Source of the DNA: an uncultured Clostridia bacterium
GTDB taxonomy: Bacteria; Bacillota; Clostridia; Christensenellales; Borkfalkiaceae
Length of the DNA: 22,144 nt
Reading direction: 5' to 3'
Assembly (NCBI GenBank): GCA_947589585.1
Contig: CANQCA010000011.1
Location: forward strand, 1-22,144
This document shows, in pieces, positions 1 to 7,956 of the stretch. The number at the start of each line of letters is the position of its first letter. Position 1 is the first letter of the stretch. Under the pieces are notes generated by a model, which was not told the DNA's origin, ran no database searches, and saw nothing but the letters and a program-made list of their open reading frames with translations. The position numbers and the translations under genes were made by a program.

Positions 1-559
1 CGGTATCGCGCACCTTAGTGCGGGCATGGTAGCCCTCCATGTGGCGCGTAAGGCCGCGGCCTTCTTCGGCGGTATCCAAAAGTTCGGCAACTTCATCCTT
101 CTCAAGGCGGATGATCTCCTTCTCATGCAGTTTGGGAGAGGGGACTTTGGCGGTATTGTTCACCTCCAAAAGGCCTTTATTGAAGAAGAACTTAAAGAGC
201 GAACGAACGGTGGAGAGCTTGCGCGCTTTGGCTCTCTCGTCGCATGAGAGGCGCCGCCCGTCGAAGGTGTAGTTGGAAAGGTAGGAAAGGAAGATCTCGA
301 TATCCGTATCCGTGACGCCGTCGAGGTCTTCAAGCGTAAGATCGAGGACGCCTTTCTTGCCGCGAAATTTCTTTTTGCAGAGGAAATCAAAGAAAATACG
401 CAGATCGTAGGCATAGTTGAGACGGGTGAGCGGGCTCGTCCTGTTCTCAACGCCGCGAAAAAAATCCTCGCAAAAATAGGGGAGGTCGGAAAGAAGGGCG
501 TCGATCCTGTCGAGAAGCTGCAGTGTGCGCTGCTGATAATAATTCGCGGAATCCGTCAT
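1..559 (-). CDS. Tyrosine recombinase/integrase, N-terminal part (runs off the window)
   Basis: The reading frame opens with ATG at 559 and continues without a stop to base 1, giving 186 codons of the N-terminal half. The translation starts MTDSANYYQQRTLQLLDRID. It contains a SAM-like core-binding region of the phage-integrase type: the stretch from about residue 28 to 62 (CEDFFRGVENRTSPLTRLNY, then AYDLRIFFDFL) and the helix around residues 113-130 (ARKLSTVRSLFKFFFNKGLL). This fits Xer/integrase-family enzymes, which break and rejoin DNA through a catalytic tyrosine. The catalytic Arg, His and Tyr residues lie beyond the window edge, so activity cannot be judged. Upstream is a TTGACA / 17 bp / TACAAT promoter that leaves almost no leader and no ribosome binding site. 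Nothing nearby looks like a prophage, so a housekeeping or XerC/D-like recombinase is as likely as an element integrase. Confidence 0.85.
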   Translation of the reverse strand, partial: MTDSANYYQQRTLQLLDRIDALLSDLPYFCEDFFRGVENRTSPLTRLNYAYDLRIFFDFLCKKKFRGKKGVLDLTLEDLDGVTDTDIEIFLSYLSNYTFDGRRLSCDERAKARKLSTVRSLFKFFFNKGLLEVNNTAKVPSPKLHEKEIIRLEKDEVAELLDTAEEGRGLTRHMEGYHARTKVRDT

Positions 560-568
560 AACACACTG

Positions 569-597
569 ATTGTAACACAAAAGGGAGGGATTGTCAA
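569..597 (-). promoter_or_regulatory. SigmaA-type promoter of the tyrosine recombinase, apparently giving a leaderless mRNA
   Basis: On the minus strand, TTGACA (597-592), a 17-bp spacer and TACAAT (574-569) form a near-consensus promoter. Only nine bases separate the -10 hexamer from the ATG at 559, so the expected start site near 562 leaves about three bases of leader. No Shine-Dalgarno sequence fits in that space. Confidence 0.8.
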
Positions 598-713
598 TTT
601 TTGCGAAGAGTTTGAAGGGGAAAGTTTTTCTGAAAAAGGAAAAATGGCCCTACGGGAGAGAAATTCATCGCGGTGGGGACACATACTTAACTGTTCGCAA
701 AATAACGGTTTTA

Positions 714-759
714 CGAATAGTATGGGGTAAAAAAGGGGGTAAAAAAGCAAATTTTGCTT
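714..759. repeat. 12-bp tandem repeat followed by a 15-bp palindrome in the spacer
   Basis: GGGGTAAAAAAG occurs twice back to back (724-735 and 736-747). It runs into the perfect palindrome AAGCAAATTTTGCTT (745-759). Just before the repeat, CGAATAGTATG (714-724) matches 11 bases of the outer arm of the 45-bp palindrome at 968-1012. Read on the minus strand, the small palindrome is followed by six T residues and might act as a weak second terminator behind the glycogen operon. Confidence 0.5.
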
Positions 760-920
760 GATTTTTGGCAATTTTATATGGTTGTCCGTTTTTCTGCTAT
801 AAAATTTTCTAACTTTCTGATATTGTCTTATCGCACGTTTTACCGTTTATTTTTGCTTATTTTTCAGAGATCGCCGCGTTGTTTTTTCTGCAAATTTTAT
901 ATATGTTTCTGTGTGCATTT

Positions 921-950
921 GAAAAAAATCGGCGAAAATTCTTCCGCCGA
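921..950 (-). terminator. Rho-independent terminator of the glycogen operon
   Basis: On the minus strand, TCGGCGGAA pairs with TTTCGCCGA around the loop GAAT, a 9-bp stem with one G-T pair. Seven T residues follow (928-922). It lies about 55 bases past the GH13 stop codon and closes the glgB-to-GH13 transcript. Confidence 0.85.
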
Positions 951-967
951 ATGAACTTTGTTTACCT

Positions 968-1012
968 CGAATACTATGTCACACATAGGTCCTATGTCTG
1001 ACATACTATTCG
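968..1012. repeat. 45-bp near-perfect palindrome containing the GH13 stop codon
   Basis: The arms are 22 bp around a single central base at 990, with only two mismatched pairs per arm. The sequence begins CGAATACTATGTCACACATA and ends in TATTCG. Each arm contains a smaller dyad of the type CTATG-N5-CATA. The GH13 stop codon TAG (1008-1006) lies inside one arm. Shorter related palindromes occur at 19426-19445 and 20235-20254. The function is unknown; a small palindromic repeat element or a transcript-end structure are both possible. Confidence 0.75.
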
Positions 1013-2838
1013 CATTTGCATAAGATCCCATATGAAAATGCACCTATTTCCACATGGTCGCAGTAGGTCTCGCCCGTGATATGCTCCGTGAATTTCCCTT
1101 CGAGGCGGAGCGCGTATTTCTCGGGCGAATTGTTGCAATATACGTAGACGGCCGCATCCTTATTTCTGCGTTCAAAGACGAGGCAGGCTCTGTCGGCATA
1201 AATCTCGCGGTAGTCGCCGCAACGGAAAATCTCGTGGAATTTTTCCATTCTGATCTCGCCGAGTTTTTGATAGAATTTTTCGAGCGCTTCGTCGATATCC
1301 TCCCACGGGAAGCATCTGCGGCAGAATGGATCGCTGTAGCCTTCCATGCCGGCCTCATCGCCGTAGTAGATGCTCGGGACCCCGGGAAGGGTGAACTGGA
1401 GCACGGCGGCCATTCTGAGTTTTTGTTTTGCGGCGATCTTTTCTTCCTCGGAAAGGAAGGTCGTCGCCATCTCTTCCTTATTGGATAAGTATTTCCCGCC
1501 GAGAACGGTGAGGATGCGCGGCGTATCGTGCGTGCCGAGAAGGTTCATGAGGCTGTCGAGCGTTTCCTTCGGGTAGTTGTCGATGAGCATCGCGATGGTC
1601 TCGCGGAGCTGATCGGAATTGCCCGAGAGAATATAGCTGATGATCCCGTCCTTTAAGGGATAATTCATCACGCTGTCGAGTTCATTTCCCTGCAGATATT
1701 CGCGCCGCGTTCCGTAGGCGATCTTGTTGGAAGCGTCCTCCCAGACTTCGCCGATGATGACGGCGTCTTTGTCCTGTTCCTTGACGGAATTTCTGATGAG
1801 ACGGAGAAAGAAATCGGGGAGCTCATCCGCAACGTCCAACCGATACCCGCCGATGCCGCGTTCAAGCCACGTCTTCAAAACGCCGCCCTCGCCGCAGATA
1901 AAATTCTGATAGGAAGAGGACGCCTCGTTGACGGCAGGGAGCGTCTCCATTCCCCACCAACTATCGTAGGAATCGGGAAAGCGGTAGAATTGGTACCAGC
2001 CCGCATACTCCGAGTCCGGGCTTTGATAGGCACCCACACTGTCGTAGCGGCCGTATTTGTTGAAGTAGCGGCTATCGTCTCCCGTATGGTTGAAGACGCC
2101 GTCCAGAATGACGCGTATTCCCCGTTTTTTCGCCTCATCCACGAGCTCATTGAAATCTTCCTTCTTGCCGAGAAGGGGGTCGATCTCCATATAGTCGCCC
2201 GTATCGTAGCGGTGGTTGGAATACGCCTTGAAGATGGGGTTGAAGTAAATGACGCTCACATGCAGGTCTTTGAGGTAATCGAGCTTTTCGATGACGCCCT
2301 GCAAATTCCCCCCGAAGAAATCATTGTTGAGGATCTTCCCGTATTGATTGGGACGGAAGGTAGGGCATCCCCCCCAATCCTCCCGTAAAACTTTGTAGGG
2401 TGTGATGGGGAGCTCCCCCACCTTTCTGAAACGGTCGGGGAAGATCTGATACATGAGCCCGCCTTTGAACCAATCGGGCGTGTGATATTTTTCGTCGTAG
2501 ACGGTAAGCTGCCAGGAGACGGGGTGATTGGTGACGGCGGCGCGGCGGAATTTCGCACACCCCAAAAACATGTATTCCGGGAATGTAAAGTAGTAGAAAT
2601 ACAGGCCGACCGTGTTGAACCTGAGCGTGAGGGAAAATCCGTCCTCCCCCTTTTCCATGGGAAAGATCTTCTCTTTTTTTCCGTCCTGATAGAGCACAAG
2701 ATAGCATACTTCGGCGAAGAAGGATGCTTCCCGGACGCTGTCGTCACGAAAGATATGAAATGTTACCTCGCTGCCGCGGGCGATCGCGCCCGTGATCGAC
2801 TTACAGCGTCGGTCGGTAGGGTCGTAGTAAAATGTCAT
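1006..2838 (-). CDS. GH13 alpha-glucanase (neopullulanase/alpha-amylase type), intracellular
   Basis: This 610-residue glycoside hydrolase should cleave alpha-1,4 (and perhaps alpha-1,6) bonds in glycogen-derived glucans or maltodextrins. Residues 1-115 form a beta-rich N-terminal domain like those of neopullulanases, and the catalytic barrel follows from about residue 125 (GGLMYQIFPDRF). All GH13 signature blocks are present: DGVFNHTG (246-253), GYRLDVADE with nucleophile Asp335, IIGEVWED with acid/base Glu364, and GTHDTPRIL with His437 and Asp438. There is no signal peptide or membrane segment, so it acts in the cytoplasm. It is the last gene of the glycogen operon, 21 bases after glgP, with only a weak ribosome binding site. 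The context suggests trimming of GlgP limit dextrins or recycling of maltodextrins. The exact specificity (neopullulanase, maltodextrin glucosidase or alpha-amylase) cannot be settled from sequence alone. Its stop codon lies inside a large palindrome. Confidence 0.9.
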   Translation of the reverse strand: MTFYYDPTDRRCKSITGAIARGSEVTFHIFRDDSVREASFFAEVCYLVLYQDGKKEKIFPMEKGEDGFSLTLRFNTVGLYFYYFTFPEYMFLGCAKFRRAAVTNHPVSWQLTVYDEKYHTPDWFKGGLMYQIFPDRFRKVGELPITPYKVLREDWGGCPTFRPNQYGKILNNDFFGGNLQGVIEKLDYLKDLHVSVIYFNPIFKAYSNHRYDTGDYMEIDPLLGKKEDFNELVDEAKKRGIRVILDGVFNHTGDDSRYFNKYGRYDSVGAYQSPDSEYAGWYQFYRFPDSYDSWWGMETLPAVNEASSSYQNFICGEGGVLKTWLERGIGGYRLDVADELPDFFLRLIRNSVKEQDKDAVIIGEVWEDASNKIAYGTRREYLQGNELDSVMNYPLKDGIISYILSGNSDQLRETIAMLIDNYPKETLDSLMNLLGTHDTPRILTVLGGKYLSNKEEMATTFLSEEEKIAAKQKLRMAAVLQFTLPGVPSIYYGDEAGMEGYSDPFCRRCFPWEDIDEALEKFYQKLGEIRMEKFHEIFRCGDYREIYADRACLVFERRNKDAAVYVYCNNSPEKYALRLEGKFTEHITGETYCDHVEIGAFSYGILCKCE

Positions 2839-2859
2839 ATGTAAGTCTCTAAGGTAATA

Positions 2860-5286
2860 TTATTTGTTGATGGGAGCAAGGTCCCAGATCTTTGTTGCGT
2901 ACTCCCTCACGCTCCGGTCGGCGGAGAAATATCCCGCCGCGGCGATATTGAGAAGGGATTTTCTGTTCCATGCCTTCTTACCCGTGCGATAGAGCGCAGA
3001 CATCGCCTTTTGCGTTCCGACATAAGATTCGAAGTCGGCAAGACACATGTAGGGGTCAGCGACGGGCGAATTGCGGAGAAGATAGTTCGCGATCTCGGAA
3101 AACGAAGTCCCGTTGAAGCCGGTGTTGAGCGATTCGATGACATTCCGCATCTCGATGCTGCGATTGTAGTAGGCGCTCGAATCGTAGCGGCGGTTCCAGA
3201 TATCCTTCACCTCGTCCGCCTTGAGGCCGAAGATGAAGATGTTCTCCTCCCCTACCCGTTCGGCCATTTCGACGTTTGCGCCGTCGAGGGTACCGATCGT
3301 AAGCGCACCGCTGATCATGAACTTCATATTGCTCGTGCCGCTTGCCTCTTTCCCCGCGAGCGAGATCTGTTCGGAGATCTCCGTCGCCGGCATGAGATAT
3401 TCGGACATGGTGACATTGTAGTTCTCCATGTAGACGACAGAGAGCTTTTCCCTGATCTTAGGATGTTTTTTGATATCTTCGGCAAGGAAGCAGATGAGCT
3501 TCATGATCTGCTTTGCCATCTCGTATCCCGCCGCCGCCTTTGCGCCGAAGATATAGGTCTTGGGAAGAACGTCGAGATCGGGGTCCTCGAGAAGTGCGTT
3601 GTAATCGCCGATGATGTGCAGCGCGTTGAGAAGCTGCCGCTTGTATTCGTGCATGCGCTTTGCCTGCACGTCGAAGACGGTCGAAGGATCGATGATCACC
3701 CCCTGCGTCCGCTTTGCAAATTCCGCAAATTGCATCTTCTTTTTCGCCTTGATCTCGTCGAGGCGGGCAAGGACGCTCTCATCGTCCGCAAACTTTGCAA
3801 ATTCGGCGAGCTTTTCCGCATCCTTATCGTAGCCGGGGCCGATGGTCTCGTCGAGAAGGGCGCACAGCTCGGGATTGGACTGATTGAGCCAGCGTCTATG
3901 TGCGATGCCGTTGGTGACATTGGTGAATTTCTCGGGCGTGTATTCGTAGAAATCGCGGAAAATGCTTTCCTTTATGATATTGCTGTGAAGCTCGGAGACG
4001 CCGTTGACATGGTGCGAGCCCATCACACAGAGGTTAGCCATGTGCACGAGGTTGTGCGATAAGATCGCCATGCGGGAGATCTTATCCCAATCGCCCGGGT
4101 AGGCATTCCAAAGCTGTTCGCAGAAGCGGCGGTTGATCTCCTTCAAAATGCTGTGGATGCGCGGAAGCCTGCGTGCGACGAGATCTTCCGCCCACGTTTC
4201 GAGCGCCTCCGCAAGCACGGTGTGATTGGTGTAGGCGCAGGTGGACGTGGTGATGTTCCATGCCTCTTCCCACGAGAAGCCGTTCTCATCGATGAGAATT
4301 CGCATGAGCTCGGGGATGGCGAGCGCGGGATGGGTATCGTTGATATGGATGGCGGCCATCTTTGGAAGCAGCGTGAGGGACCCGTAGCGGCGCTTATGGT
4401 CGGAGACGATGCACTGAAGCGACGCCGAAACGAGGAAATATTGCTGTTTTAAGCGAAGGGATTTCCCCTCGTAGTGATTATCCGAGGGATATAAAACTTT
4501 GGAGATGAGCTGGGCGTCGGCGTCCTCTTGCATGGCGGCCGCATAGTCGCCTTGAGAGAAACGCTGCATGTCGAATTGGTGGATGGCGCGTGAACGCCAC
4601 AATCTTAAAACACTCACCGCTTCGCTGCCCGCCCCGGAGACCATCATATCGTAGGCAAGCGCCTCCACTTCCTTTGCATCGCGATAGTCGATCTCCATCC
4701 CGTGGTCCGTCCAACGCTCTTTGAGGACCCCGTCGAACTTTACGACGAACTGCTTATCCGTGCGCTGTGTGAGCCACGCTTCGCCCCCGGGGAGCCAGAC
4801 ATCGGGAAGCTCGATCTGCCAGCCGTCGACGATCTTTTGCTTGAAGAGACCGTACTGATAGCAGATGGAAAAGCCCATCGCGGGATAGTTCTGCGTGGCG
4901 AGGCCGTCCAAAAAGCATGCGGCGAGCCGCCCGAGCCCCCCGTTTCCGAGGCCCGCGTCGGGTTCTTCTTCATAGAGGTCTTCGAGGCTGAGCCCGTACT
5001 CCTTGAGCGCCTTTGTGAGAGCATCCCCGATGCCGAGGTTATATACGCTGCTCTTGAGGGAACGGCCCATCAAAAATTCCATGCAAAGATAATAGACGCG
5101 CTTTGCCTTCGTCCCCTTTACTTTGAGATGAAAGCGTTGCCGCTTTTCGAGCATGATATCGCGTACGCTCATCACGACGGCCTTGTAGACCTGTTCGCGC
5201 GTCGCTTCCTGCGGCGTTACGCCGAAATAGCGGGAAAGTTTTCCCTCAATGAGCTTTTCAGCTTCCCGATCGGTGAGTTGATTCAT
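2860..5286 (-). CDS. glgP: Glycogen/maltodextrin phosphorylase
   Basis: GlgP (GT35, 808 residues, the usual length) uses phosphate to release glucose-1-phosphate from the non-reducing ends of glycogen, with pyridoxal phosphate as cofactor. The N-terminal region shows the family blocks RVYYLCMEFLMGRSL and EPDAGLGNGGLGRLAACFLD. The C-terminal cofactor site EASGTSNMKFMISGALTIGT carries the expected lysine at residue 655, followed by LDGANVEM. The start ATG at 5286 is preceded by AAGGATAAAGG, an acceptable ribosome binding site. It lies 21 bases after glgA and 21 bases before the GH13 gene, so it is cotranscribed with the synthetic genes. I see no allosteric N-terminal extension. Whether it prefers glycogen or maltodextrin is not visible; the operon favours glycogen. 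Confidence 0.97.
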   Translation of the reverse strand: MNQLTDREAEKLIEGKLSRYFGVTPQEATREQVYKAVVMSVRDIMLEKRQRFHLKVKGTKAKRVYYLCMEFLMGRSLKSSVYNLGIGDALTKALKEYGLSLEDLYEEEPDAGLGNGGLGRLAACFLDGLATQNYPAMGFSICYQYGLFKQKIVDGWQIELPDVWLPGGEAWLTQRTDKQFVVKFDGVLKERWTDHGMEIDYRDAKEVEALAYDMMVSGAGSEAVSVLRLWRSRAIHQFDMQRFSQGDYAAAMQEDADAQLISKVLYPSDNHYEGKSLRLKQQYFLVSASLQCIVSDHKRRYGSLTLLPKMAAIHINDTHPALAIPELMRILIDENGFSWEEAWNITTSTCAYTNHTVLAEALETWAEDLVARRLPRIHSILKEINRRFCEQLWNAYPGDWDKISRMAILSHNLVHMANLCVMGSHHVNGVSELHSNIIKESIFRDFYEYTPEKFTNVTNGIAHRRWLNQSNPELCALLDETIGPGYDKDAEKLAEFAKFADDESVLARLDEIKAKKKMQFAEFAKRTQGVIIDPSTVFDVQAKRMHEYKRQLLNALHIIGDYNALLEDPDLDVLPKTYIFGAKAAAGYEMAKQIMKLICFLAEDIKKHPKIREKLSVVYMENYNVTMSEYLMPATEISEQISLAGKEASGTSNMKFMISGALTIGTLDGANVEMAERVGEENIFIFGLKADEVKDIWNRRYDSSAYYNRSIEMRNVIESLNTGFNGTSFSEIANYLLRNSPVADPYMCLADFESYVGTQKAMSALYRTGKKAWNRKSLLNIAAAGYFSADRSVREYATKIWDLAPINK

Positions 5287-5307
5287 ACCTTTATCCTTTT
5301 TATTATC

Positions 5308-6825
5308 TTATTTGACAAGTCCGAGATAGAGTTCTTCGTAATATCCGGAGGAGGTCGACCAGGTGAAGTCGGTCTCCATCGCCTTTTTCACAAGTTTTTT
5401 CCACGCCTTTTTATCCGTCCTGTAGAGGGAGAGCGCCTCGCGTATGACATAGAATAGGTCGCCCGCGTTGTAATCGCGGAAGGTGAAACCGTTCCCCCCT
5501 GCGCCGTAGGGCGCGATGCTATCCTTGAGCCCCCCTGTCTCTCTTACGAGTGCGACGGCACCGTAGCGCGAGGCAATCATCTGCGCAAGCCCGCAGGGTT
5601 CGCTCCTCGAGGGCATCAGAAAGAGATCTGCGCCCGAATAGATCTTCCGTGAAAGATCTGAGTTGAAGGAGATGACGGCGACGACTTTCCCCTGATAGCG
5701 GTTCGCAAGATCGGTGAAATAGTTCTCGTAGGCAGATTCCCCCGTGCCGAGGACGATGAATTGCATATCCTCTTTAAGGGCCTGTTCGATGCACTCCTTC
5801 ACGAGATCCAGCCCCTTTCCCGCGACGAGGCGGGAGACCATGGCGACGACGGGCGTATCCGGCTTTTGGGGCAGGCCGAACATCTTCTGAAGCTCCGCCT
5901 TGCACACCGCCTTATTTTCCGGATGCCCTGCAGTGTAGTTCGCAAATAGAGAGCTGTCCTGTGCGGGATCGTAGAAATCGGGATCGATCCCGTTCAGAAT
6001 ACCCGTGAGTTTGAACGCATTGCGGCGAACGATGGGATCGAGCCCGTGTGCAAAGAAGGGCTGCTTGATCTCCTCCGCGTAAGAGGGCGAGACGGTCGTC
6101 ACGGCCTCCGAGCACTCGATCGCCCCCTTCATGAGGTTGATACAGTTATCGTATTCCACGAGATTTTTGACGCGCTGCGGAAGTCCGAAGAGGTCTTCGA
6201 GGATATCGAGGGAATACTGCCCTTGATACTCGATATTATGGATGGTGAAGACTGCGCGGATATGCTGGTATTCGGGGCGGAGACAGTAGATCGTTTTCAG
6301 ATAGATCGCGGCAAGGGCGGCCTGCCAATCGTGGCAGTGCAGAATATCGGGGTAGAAGCCGAGAAAGCCCATGATCTCCATAACGGCACGCGAGAAAAAG
6401 GCGAACCGTTCCCCGTCGTCGTAGTAGCCGTAGCACCCGGGACGCTTGAAATAGTACTCGTTATCCGCGAAATAGTAGGTGACGCCATCCGCCTTGTATT
6501 CGAAGATCCCGCAGTATTGGTTGCGCCACGCGAGCGGGACATACAAATTCCCGAGATAGCGGAAGTCCTTCCTGTATTCCTTCCTGATATCGAGATAGAG
6601 GGGCAAGATAACGCGCACGTCGAAGGTGTCGCTTCTTGCAAGCGCTTTGGAAAGAGAGCCGATGACCTCGGCAAGTCCCCCCGTTGAGATGAAGGGCGCC
6701 GCCTCCGAGGCGACGAAGAGCACCTTCTTTTTTGCTTCCACTGTGACCTCTGCGGGCGGAGCGGGCTCGAAGCGCCCCTTCTTTCCCTTGACGATCTCGA
6801 TATCCGATATGTTGGCGTTTTCCAT
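5308..6825 (-). CDS. glgA: Glycogen synthase (ADP-glucose, GT5) with N-terminal extension
   Basis: GlgA transfers glucose from ADP-glucose to the growing alpha-1,4 glucan. I choose ATG at 6825 (505 residues) because AGGTGG lies five bases upstream; an in-frame GTG at 6834 (508 residues) overlaps that ribosome binding site. Family blocks are clear: KKVLFVASEAAPF near residue 34, ILHCHDWQAAL, FTIHNIEYQGQ, VSRLVAGKGLDLV with Arg and Lys, and MPSRSEPCGLAQMIASRYGA with the catalytic-loop Glu. Two features are unusual. About 33 residues precede the normal start of the fold. The nucleotide-binding motif usually written KTGGLAD reads STGGLAE, so the motif lysine is replaced by serine. The rest of the active site looks intact, so I expect an active enzyme, possibly of a Clostridia subgroup. 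It follows glgD closely and precedes glgP by 21 bases. Confidence 0.95.
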   Translation of the reverse strand: MENANISDIEIVKGKKGRFEPAPPAEVTVEAKKKVLFVASEAAPFISTGGLAEVIGSLSKALARSDTFDVRVILPLYLDIRKEYRKDFRYLGNLYVPLAWRNQYCGIFEYKADGVTYYFADNEYYFKRPGCYGYYDDGERFAFFSRAVMEIMGFLGFYPDILHCHDWQAALAAIYLKTIYCLRPEYQHIRAVFTIHNIEYQGQYSLDILEDLFGLPQRVKNLVEYDNCINLMKGAIECSEAVTTVSPSYAEEIKQPFFAHGLDPIVRRNAFKLTGILNGIDPDFYDPAQDSSLFANYTAGHPENKAVCKAELQKMFGLPQKPDTPVVAMVSRLVAGKGLDLVKECIEQALKEDMQFIVLGTGESAYENYFTDLANRYQGKVVAVISFNSDLSRKIYSGADLFLMPSRSEPCGLAQMIASRYGAVALVRETGGLKDSIAPYGAGGNGFTFRDYNAGDLFYVIREALSLYRTDKKAWKKLVKKAMETDFTWSTSSGYYEELYLGLVK

Positions 6826-6843
6826 ACGTTCCACCTGTTTAAT

Positions 6844-7953
6844 TTATAACATTCTCCCCTTGGGGACGAAGTAGGGCTGCTCTTCACAGCCCGAAAGCCT
6901 GCGGCCGTCACGGATGAAGGCATTCTTATCCGTGATGACACATTCGAGCGAAACATTATTTCCGATCACGGTATCCTGCATGATGATGCTATCCTTTACG
7001 ACGCTCCCCTTCCCGACTTTTACGCCGCGGAAAAGAATACTGTTTTCCACGCTCCCCTCGATGACGCAGCCGTCCGAGATGAGAGAGTTGGTAGCGGTCG
7101 CCCCCGAAAGATACCGCGTGGGAGCGGAGTCGCGCACCTTCGTGTAGATATCGCGGGCGCCGAAGAGCTCGTCGCGCACCTTCTTATCGAGCAGTTCCAT
7201 GTTGCGTGCATAGTAATCTTTCAGACATGCTACCGACGCATAGTACCCTTCATGGCGGTACCCGAAGATACGCAGAGTATCGACATTCTTGGTCAAAATA
7301 TCTTTCCCAAAGCTGGAAAAGCCGCGCGTCACAGCGTCTTGAATGGTGTTGATAAGGAATTCTCTGCTCATCACCATCACGTTGATATAGAGGTTGACCT
7401 TCCCCGAAATGCGCGGATTGATTGCGAGGGCTTTGACCCTTCCCGTCTCGTCGGGAATAAGTGTCATATAGTAGCTCGAACCCGTCTCCGCTTCCTCATG
7501 GTAGACCATCGTGATATCTGCCTTCTTTTCCTCATGGAAGCGGACGATATCGGAAATGTCCATGTGGGCGACGCCGTCGCAATCGGTGAGGACGACATAC
7601 TCCTCCGACCTGTGGGTGAGAAATCCCGTGATGCCCATGAGGGCTTCGAGGCGGGTGGTGTAGGGCGCTTCCGTCTCGTCGGAATAGGGCGGAAGCAGGA
7701 TAATTCCCCCGTCCTTTCTCGCGAGGTCCCACTCCTTGCCGCTTCCCAAATGGTCGATGAGCGATTGATAGTTATTCTTGACGACGATGCCCACCGTCGT
7801 GACGCCCGAGTTCACCATATTGGAGAGGGCGAAGTCGATGAGACGGTATCTTCCCCCGAAGGGCACGGACGCCATCGTGCGACGATTTGCGATCTCGGGC
7901 AGATTATGATCATTGATGTGTGAAAATATAACGCCGACTGTTGAAAGCGCCAT
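6844..7953 (-). CDS. glgD: GlgD, non-catalytic partner of ADP-glucose pyrophosphorylase
   Basis: GlgD is the Bacillota-specific paralogue of GlgC that assembles with it and modulates ADP-glucose synthesis. The 369 residues have the nucleotidyltransferase fold (FGGRYRLIDFALSNMVNSGV near residue 33) and a C-terminal left-handed beta-helix of hexapeptide repeats (about 285-350, for example GSVENSILFRGVKVGKGSVV). Catalytic features of GlgC are missing: the N-terminal GGxGxRL loop is replaced by GVIFSHINDHNL, the SGDH block reads TDCDGVAHMD, and no EKP sugar-phosphate motif is found. It starts three bases after the glgC stop, with a GGGGGA ribosome binding site inside the end of glgC, which suggests coupled translation and balanced subunit amounts. 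Identification is firm; the regulatory effect itself is family knowledge. Confidence 0.95.
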   Translation of the reverse strand: MALSTVGVIFSHINDHNLPEIANRRTMASVPFGGRYRLIDFALSNMVNSGVTTVGIVVKNNYQSLIDHLGSGKEWDLARKDGGIILLPPYSDETEAPYTTRLEALMGITGFLTHRSEEYVVLTDCDGVAHMDISDIVRFHEEKKADITMVYHEEAETGSSYYMTLIPDETGRVKALAINPRISGKVNLYINVMVMSREFLINTIQDAVTRGFSSFGKDILTKNVDTLRIFGYRHEGYYASVACLKDYYARNMELLDKKVRDELFGARDIYTKVRDSAPTRYLSGATATNSLISDGCVIEGSVENSILFRGVKVGKGSVVKDSIIMQDTVIGNNVSLECVITDKNAFIRDGRRLSGCEEQPYFVPKGRML

Positions 7954-7956
7954 AAC

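Larger units (their letters stand above)
560..1005. other. 446-base AT-rich spacer between the GH13 gene and the recombinase gene
   Basis: The spacer holds, from right to left, most of a 45-bp palindrome, the operon terminator, a featureless AT-rich stretch (about 760-920), the tandem repeat and palindrome at 714-759, an imperfect inverted repeat (CTGTTCG at 691-697 against CGAATAG at 714-720), and the recombinase promoter. I see no convincing coding sequence on either strand. A 66-codon plus-strand frame at 754-954 is Phe-rich, as expected from T-rich DNA. Confidence 0.7.

Noticed and set aside
691..720. Possible Xer/dif or attachment-type site (CTGTTCG ... CGAATAG)
   Set aside because: The half-sites are only 7 bp with a mismatch and a 16-base spacer, unlike the 11-bp arms and 6-8-base centre of Xer sites.
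754..954. 66-codon plus-strand frame in the spacer
   Set aside because: Phe-rich low-complexity product from T-rich DNA, no ribosome binding site, and it spans the operon terminator.
3010..5457. Plus-strand frames of 350 and 251 codons opposite glgP
   Set aside because: Antisense shadows; the His/Asp/Glu/Val-rich composition mirrors the minus-strand codons.
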